Assembly: GCA_023401925.1 (NCBI GenBank)
Contig: JAEXDA010000058.1
Span: 1 to 64,000 of the forward strand
Source of the DNA: Bacillota bacterium
Lineage (GTDB): Bacteria; Bacillota; UBA4882; UBA8346
Direction of reading: 5' to 3'
DNA: 64,000 nucleotides
Positions 60,485-64,000 of the stretch are shown here, piece by piece; the first letter of the stretch is position 1, and each line of letters starts with the position of its first letter. Both the position numbers and the translations under genes were made by a program. A model generated the notes under the pieces. The model saw nothing but the letters and a program-made list of their open reading frames with translations, searched no databases and had not been told where the DNA came from.

Positions 60485-61451
60485 GATCGGTTCCCTCCGT
60501 ATTCCAGCAGGCTGCATAATGATTGTCGTTTATTTTCGTAAGTTTGGGAACATCCGCGCTGCACCTCTTGGTACAATGCGCGCAGCGGGGATGAAACGTG
60601 CACCCGCTAGGAAGATTTTGCGAATTGGCAACATTGCCGGTAATTGCATTGAGCCGTTCTCTCGCCCCTTCCAGCTTGGGTAGCGCGCCAATCAACCCTT
60701 TCGTATACCAATGATGGGGAGTGGCAAACACTTCTTGAATCGTGCCATATTCCACAATTGAACCCGCATACATCACCGCCACTTTTTCGCATATTTCGGA
60801 AATAATTCCCAAATTGTGGGTGATCATCAACAGGGAAGTGGAATGCTCGTGTTGCAACTTCTTCATGAGCTCAAGAATTTGTGCTTGAATGGTCACATCC
60901 AAAGCGGTCGTCGGCTCATCCGCAATCAATAACTCCGGATTGCAGGCCAGTGACGCGGCGATACCAACCCGTTGCCGCATCCCCCCGCTGAATTGATTGG
61001 GATAATCCAGGTAACGCGATTTATCGATTCCAACCATGTTTAATAAATCTTCAACCCGGTTTTGGGCTTCGTTTTTACTTAAATTTTGGTGTTTCCGCAA
61101 GACCATGGCAATTTGCTCTCCGATTTTAAACACCGGGTTGAGCGAGGTCAACGGATTTTGAAAAATCATGGCGATTTTATTGCCGCGAATACCGGTTAAC
61201 TCTTTCTTGCTCATCGCAAAAACCGATTTGCCTTTAAAATGAATATCCCCTTGAGTAACCTTACCAACCCGTTTGGGAAGTAAATTCAACATCGCCAAGG
61301 CGGTAGTGGTTTTACCGGCTCCGGTTTCGCCAACCAGTCCCAAGGCTTCTCCAGGTTGAATCGATAAATTGATTCCGTTGACCGCATGCGATGTGCCGTT
61401 CCCCGTCCGATACTCGATCATAAGGTCTTTAATCTCCAACAAAGGTGCCAT
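60471..61451 (-). CDS. Opp/Dpp-type ABC transporter ATP-binding protein D
   Basis: About 326 aa. Walker A GETGAGKTT, signature FSGGMRQRVGIAASL, Walker B LLIADEPTTALD, and a C-terminal Cys-rich segment (GCTFHPRCAHCTKRC). ATG at 61451 after AAGGAG; a longer frame to 61529 overlaps oppC. Partner of the F subunit; together they drive import of a peptide or, given the linked enzymes, an oligosaccharide or sugar acid. Confidence 0.85.
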   Translation of the reverse strand: MAPLLEIKDLMIEYRTGNGTSHAVNGINLSIQPGEALGLVGETGAGKTTTALAMLNLLPKRVGKVTQGDIHFKGKSVFAMSKKELTGIRGNKIAMIFQNPLTSLNPVFKIGEQIAMVLRKHQNLSKNEAQNRVEDLLNMVGIDKSRYLDYPNQFSGGMRQRVGIAASLACNPELLIADEPTTALDVTIQAQILELMKKLQHEHSTSLLMITHNLGIISEICEKVAVMYAGSIVEYGTIQEVFATPHHWYTKGLIGALPKLEGARERLNAITGNVANSQNLPSGCTFHPRCAHCTKRCSADVPKLTKINDNHYAACWNTEGTDHAAK

Positions 61452-61500
61452 CTGGACATTTCTCCTTGATTTATCATTTGTCTCGAAAGTGTCTTTGGGC

Positions 61501-62364
61501 TTAATCGATATTTTTAGGATCCAGGACATCCCGAATACCGTCGCCTAAAAAATTAAAGGCGAGTACCGTAATCATCAGAGCCATGCCGGGTGCGATAACC
61601 GTCCATGGCGCCGAGGCGATATATTCTCTCCCGTCGGCAATCATCGTTCCCCAGGAAGGCTGGGGCAAAGGGACTCCTAGTCCCAAGAAACTCAAGTTGG
61701 CTTCGGTTAAAATCACCATCCCCACTTGCTGGCTCATCAAAATGATCAAGGGTGGAACGATATTGGGTAAGATTTGGGTAAAGATAATATGAAGATTGGA
61801 ACCGCCCAAAACCCGGGAAGCTTTGATAAACTCCGTATCCCGGATTCCCATCACACATTCCCTCATTACCCGGGTATAATTGACCCAGCCGACGATAATA
61901 AGCACGATCAAAAGATTCTGAATGCTATTGCCGAAAATGGCCATCACGGTAATGGCGAAAACCATGACCGGAATGGAAAGCTGGATATCGTTCAACCGCA
62001 TGAGAATAGAATCAATCTTTCCCCCCGTATAGCCGGAGAGCATCCCCAAAACCGTTCCGATAATACTCGGAACCACCACACCCACCAATGCAATAATCAA
62101 ACTGATCCGGCTGCCGATGAGCAGGCGGGTTAAAATGTCCCGGCCCAAGGAATCTGTTCCCAGGATATGCCCGCTGAATCCCTTGCTGAAAAACTCCGGT
62201 TTTGTCAGGCGGGAAGACAAAGAAGTCGCTTCGGCGTTATAAGAAACAATCACCGGAGCCGCCAAGGCAAGTAACACGATAATGAAAGCCAGAATGCTTC
62301 CGATAATAAAAAACTTGCTTTTGGACATCTTGCGGATAATGCTTTTTCTCCGTGAACTTTGCAT
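61501..62364 (-). CDS. Opp/Dpp-type ABC transporter permease C
   Basis: 287-aa membrane permease with about six helices. The N-terminal basic segment and one helix (about 17-38), LGTDSLGRDILTRLLIGSR, and the ATPase-coupling EFIKASRVLGGSNLHII (EAA loop) are typical of DppC. The ATG follows GGAGGG. Lies 15 bp after oppB. Confidence 0.85.
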   Translation of the reverse strand: MQSSRRKSIIRKMSKSKFFIIGSILAFIIVLLALAAPVIVSYNAEATSLSSRLTKPEFFSKGFSGHILGTDSLGRDILTRLLIGSRISLIIALVGVVVPSIIGTVLGMLSGYTGGKIDSILMRLNDIQLSIPVMVFAITVMAIFGNSIQNLLIVLIIVGWVNYTRVMRECVMGIRDTEFIKASRVLGGSNLHIIFTQILPNIVPPLIILMSQQVGMVILTEANLSFLGLGVPLPQPSWGTMIADGREYIASAPWTVIAPGMALMITVLAFNFLGDGIRDVLDPKNID

Positions 62365-62379
62365 AAAAATCTTTCCCTC

Positions 62380-63306
62380 CTAATTGAGTTTCATCCGGGG
62401 GTCAATCGCGGTATACAACATATCCACCAGTAAATTCACAACCACGAAAATGGTCGCCGTGATTAAAAGGATTGATTGAATCAGTGGAAAATCTCTCATA
62501 TTGATCGCTTGCACCGTCAATGTTCCTAAACCGGGCCATCCAAAAACTTGCTCTATAATGATCGCGCCGGCCAATAATTGTCCGATTTGCATACCCGTTA
62601 CGGTTACCACCGGTAAAAGCGCGTTTTTCAAGGCATATTTCAGATAAATTTTTGATTGATCGATTCCTTTGGCATAGGTTGAAACAATATAGTCTTCCTG
62701 TAATACATCGTACATGTCGGAACGAAGCATCCGCACGACTATGGCCGAAAGGGGCAATCCCAACGTAAGAGCGGGCATGATAATATTCTTGAAACTACCG
62801 TATCCTTGGGTGGGAAGCCACCCCAAGGTGACGCCGAACAATAAAATGAGCAATAACCCAAACCAAACCTGCGACATGGATTGACCCACCAGTGCGAAAA
62901 AAACGGATCCAAAATCCACGGCGGTTCCTCTTTTGATACCGGAAATGATTCCAAGCGGAATGCTAATCAACAAGGAAATCAATACCGCCACCAGCGTCAA
63001 TTGCGCCGTCGCCGGCAACCGCCTGAAAATAAGACTTGCACATGATTGGTTATAAAATATCGAATTGCCTAAGTCGCCATGCAAAACCTTGCCCATATAA
63101 AGAAAATATTGTATAACAGGCGGTTTATCCAATCCCATTTTCACTCGCATATCGGCGATCTGCTGCGTCGTTGCATTTTCCGGAAGCATCAAAACCGCCG
63201 GATCGCTGGGAGCAAGCCTCAACAATGCAAAGGCAATGATCGAGACTCCTACCAATACCAGCATACATTCCAAAAGCCTTTTTAACATGAACCGGGCTGT
63301 CGCCAT
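62380..63306 (-). CDS. Opp/Dpp-type ABC transporter permease B
   Basis: About 308-aa permease with about six helices, starting MATARFMLKRLLECMLVLVG. The family segment RLAPSDPAVLMLPE and EAA-like DYIVSTYAKGIDQSKIYLKY are present. ATG at 63306 follows AAAGGAG. It begins about 120 bp after the binding-protein stop, past a hairpin. Confidence 0.85.
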   Translation of the reverse strand: MATARFMLKRLLECMLVLVGVSIIAFALLRLAPSDPAVLMLPENATTQQIADMRVKMGLDKPPVIQYFLYMGKVLHGDLGNSIFYNQSCASLIFRRLPATAQLTLVAVLISLLISIPLGIISGIKRGTAVDFGSVFFALVGQSMSQVWFGLLLILLFGVTLGWLPTQGYGSFKNIIMPALTLGLPLSAIVVRMLRSDMYDVLQEDYIVSTYAKGIDQSKIYLKYALKNALLPVVTVTGMQIGQLLAGAIIIEQVFGWPGLGTLTVQAINMRDFPLIQSILLITATIFVVVNLLVDMLYTAIDPRMKLN

Positions 63307-63367
63307 GGTGCATTTCTCCTTTACCATGATGGTGGTAACATTCGGATCCTTTTTGCGGGTTTGCTAT

Positions 63368-63403
63368 AAAGAAGGGCGGCCGCTTTCACCGCCACCCCTC
63401 TTT
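63368..63403 (-). promoter_or_regulatory. Intercistronic hairpin after the binding-protein gene
   Basis: Imperfect stem 63368-63379/63389-63403 (core GGCGG/CCGCC), with AAAG/CTTT outer pairs. It lies between the binding-protein stop and oppB and may dampen readthrough or protect the upstream message. Confidence 0.5.
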
Positions 63404-63427
63404 GTTTAAAACTTGGCGTATGACGCC

Positions 63428-64000
63428 TCACTTACTGCCAACGCTTACTCTCCGCAGATCCATAACGCCGTCCGGATAAACAACGACATCTTTAACCTTC
63501 GTGGAATGGACTGCAAACATATCCAGACTCAGCACGTAGATGATTGGCGCCGCTTCCTCCATGGTGATTTGGAACGCTTGTTGCATTAAAGTATCCTGTT
63601 TTTTCAAGTCCGTGCTCTGGGAGGCCTCTTTTATAAACGCCAGCTGTTTTGGATTGACAAACTCGGTATGCGCCGAATCGCTTGTATAATGCATATTGGC
63701 GTGGTTAAGGCTGGACCCGTTGCCGTAAAAAATGTTGGAAAAACCGATATCATAATTCCCTTTCGACCGTTTGGCCACAAACGAGGCGCCTTCCATGATT
63801 TCCAGTTTGACTTTGAAACCGACTTCAGTCATCATGGCTTGAATGGCTTGTAAAACTTCCTTGGTCCTGGGCACCTTACCGTCAATCGCCATAAAGTACA
63901 CTTCCTGCCCTTTGTAAGAGCTGTTGGCCAATAATTTTTTGGCTAATTTCGGGTCGTACTTGGCGTATTGCTTGGAAGTCTGCGCGGCCTTGTTATAACC
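63428..64000 (-). CDS. Opp/Dpp-type extracellular solute-binding protein, partial
   Basis: C-terminal ~190 residues of a family-5 binding protein; the frame remains open to base 64000, so the N-terminus lies outside the window. The segment includes YDIGFSNIFYGNG and QQAFQITMEEAAPIIYVL, the usual hinge and closing end of SBP_bac_5. It feeds the OppBCDF-like importer. Ligand is unknown. Confidence 0.85.
   Translation of the reverse strand, partial: GYNKAAQTSKQYAKYDPKLAKKLLANSSYKGQEVYFMAIDGKVPRTKEVLQAIQAMMTEVGFKVKLEIMEGASFVAKRSKGNYDIGFSNIFYGNGSSLNHANMHYTSDSAHTEFVNPKQLAFIKEASQSTDLKKQDTLMQQAFQITMEEAAPIIYVLSLDMFAVHSTKVKDVVVYPDGVMDLRRVSVGSK

Overview
The window looks like a chromosomal segment of an endospore-forming member of the Bacillota (Firmicutes). 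It carries both dipicolinate synthase subunits, a YlmC/YmxH-type sporulation PRC-barrel protein, the DUF881/Sbp pair typical of that phylum, a PhoP/PhoR pair and a lysine (L-box) riboswitch. The AraF-like binding protein has a plain AXA-type signal peptide and no lipobox cysteine. That is unusual for a single-membrane Firmicute and hints at a diderm lineage (inference). Nearly all genes lie on the minus strand.

1-15 kb, housekeeping: three tandem sigma-A promoters fire out of the left edge. Then come isocitrate dehydrogenase, a PurO-type IMP cyclohydrolase, a dCMP deaminase and a GT4 glycosyltransferase. A tandem pair of PP-loop tRNA-thiolation-like genes and a tandem pair of DUF881-Sbp units follow, then mreB (overlapped by a frameshifted small ORF), an RsuA/RluB pseudouridine synthase, phoR/phoP, a 21-bp minisatellite, lysA and a threonine aldolase.

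16-30 kb and 40-43 kb, a surface-polysaccharide locus: WbpI-like 2-epimerase, WbpE-like aminotransferase, GNAT, initiating sugar transferase, several glycosyltransferases, a Wzx-type flippase and two left-handed beta-helix acyltransferases. WbpA- and WbpB-like genes stand apart at 40-43 kb. Together these could supply UDP-2,3-diacetamido-2,3-dideoxymannuronic acid. No Wzy polymerase is seen.

30-40 kb: an arabinose-type block (araFGH-like ABC importer, a giant DUF5107+TPR protein, an aldose-epimerase-like protein and a divergent AraC regulator, plus a decayed chemoreceptor) sits between the two halves of the polysaccharide locus.

43-49 kb: lysine/dipicolinate genes dapA, lysC, dpaB, dpaA and dapB, with a lysine riboswitch and terminator ahead of dapB, then ymxH and a zinc-ribbon gene. 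49-54 kb: a full-length Lhr-type helicase. 54-56 kb: an AT-rich accessory patch with a RibD/DHFR-like reductase, an MNT/HEPN pair and decayed sequence. 56-64 kb: a sugar-acid locus (ManD/RspA dehydratase, SDR, RspB-like dehydrogenase) behind an Opp/Dpp-type ABC importer whose binding protein runs off the right edge.
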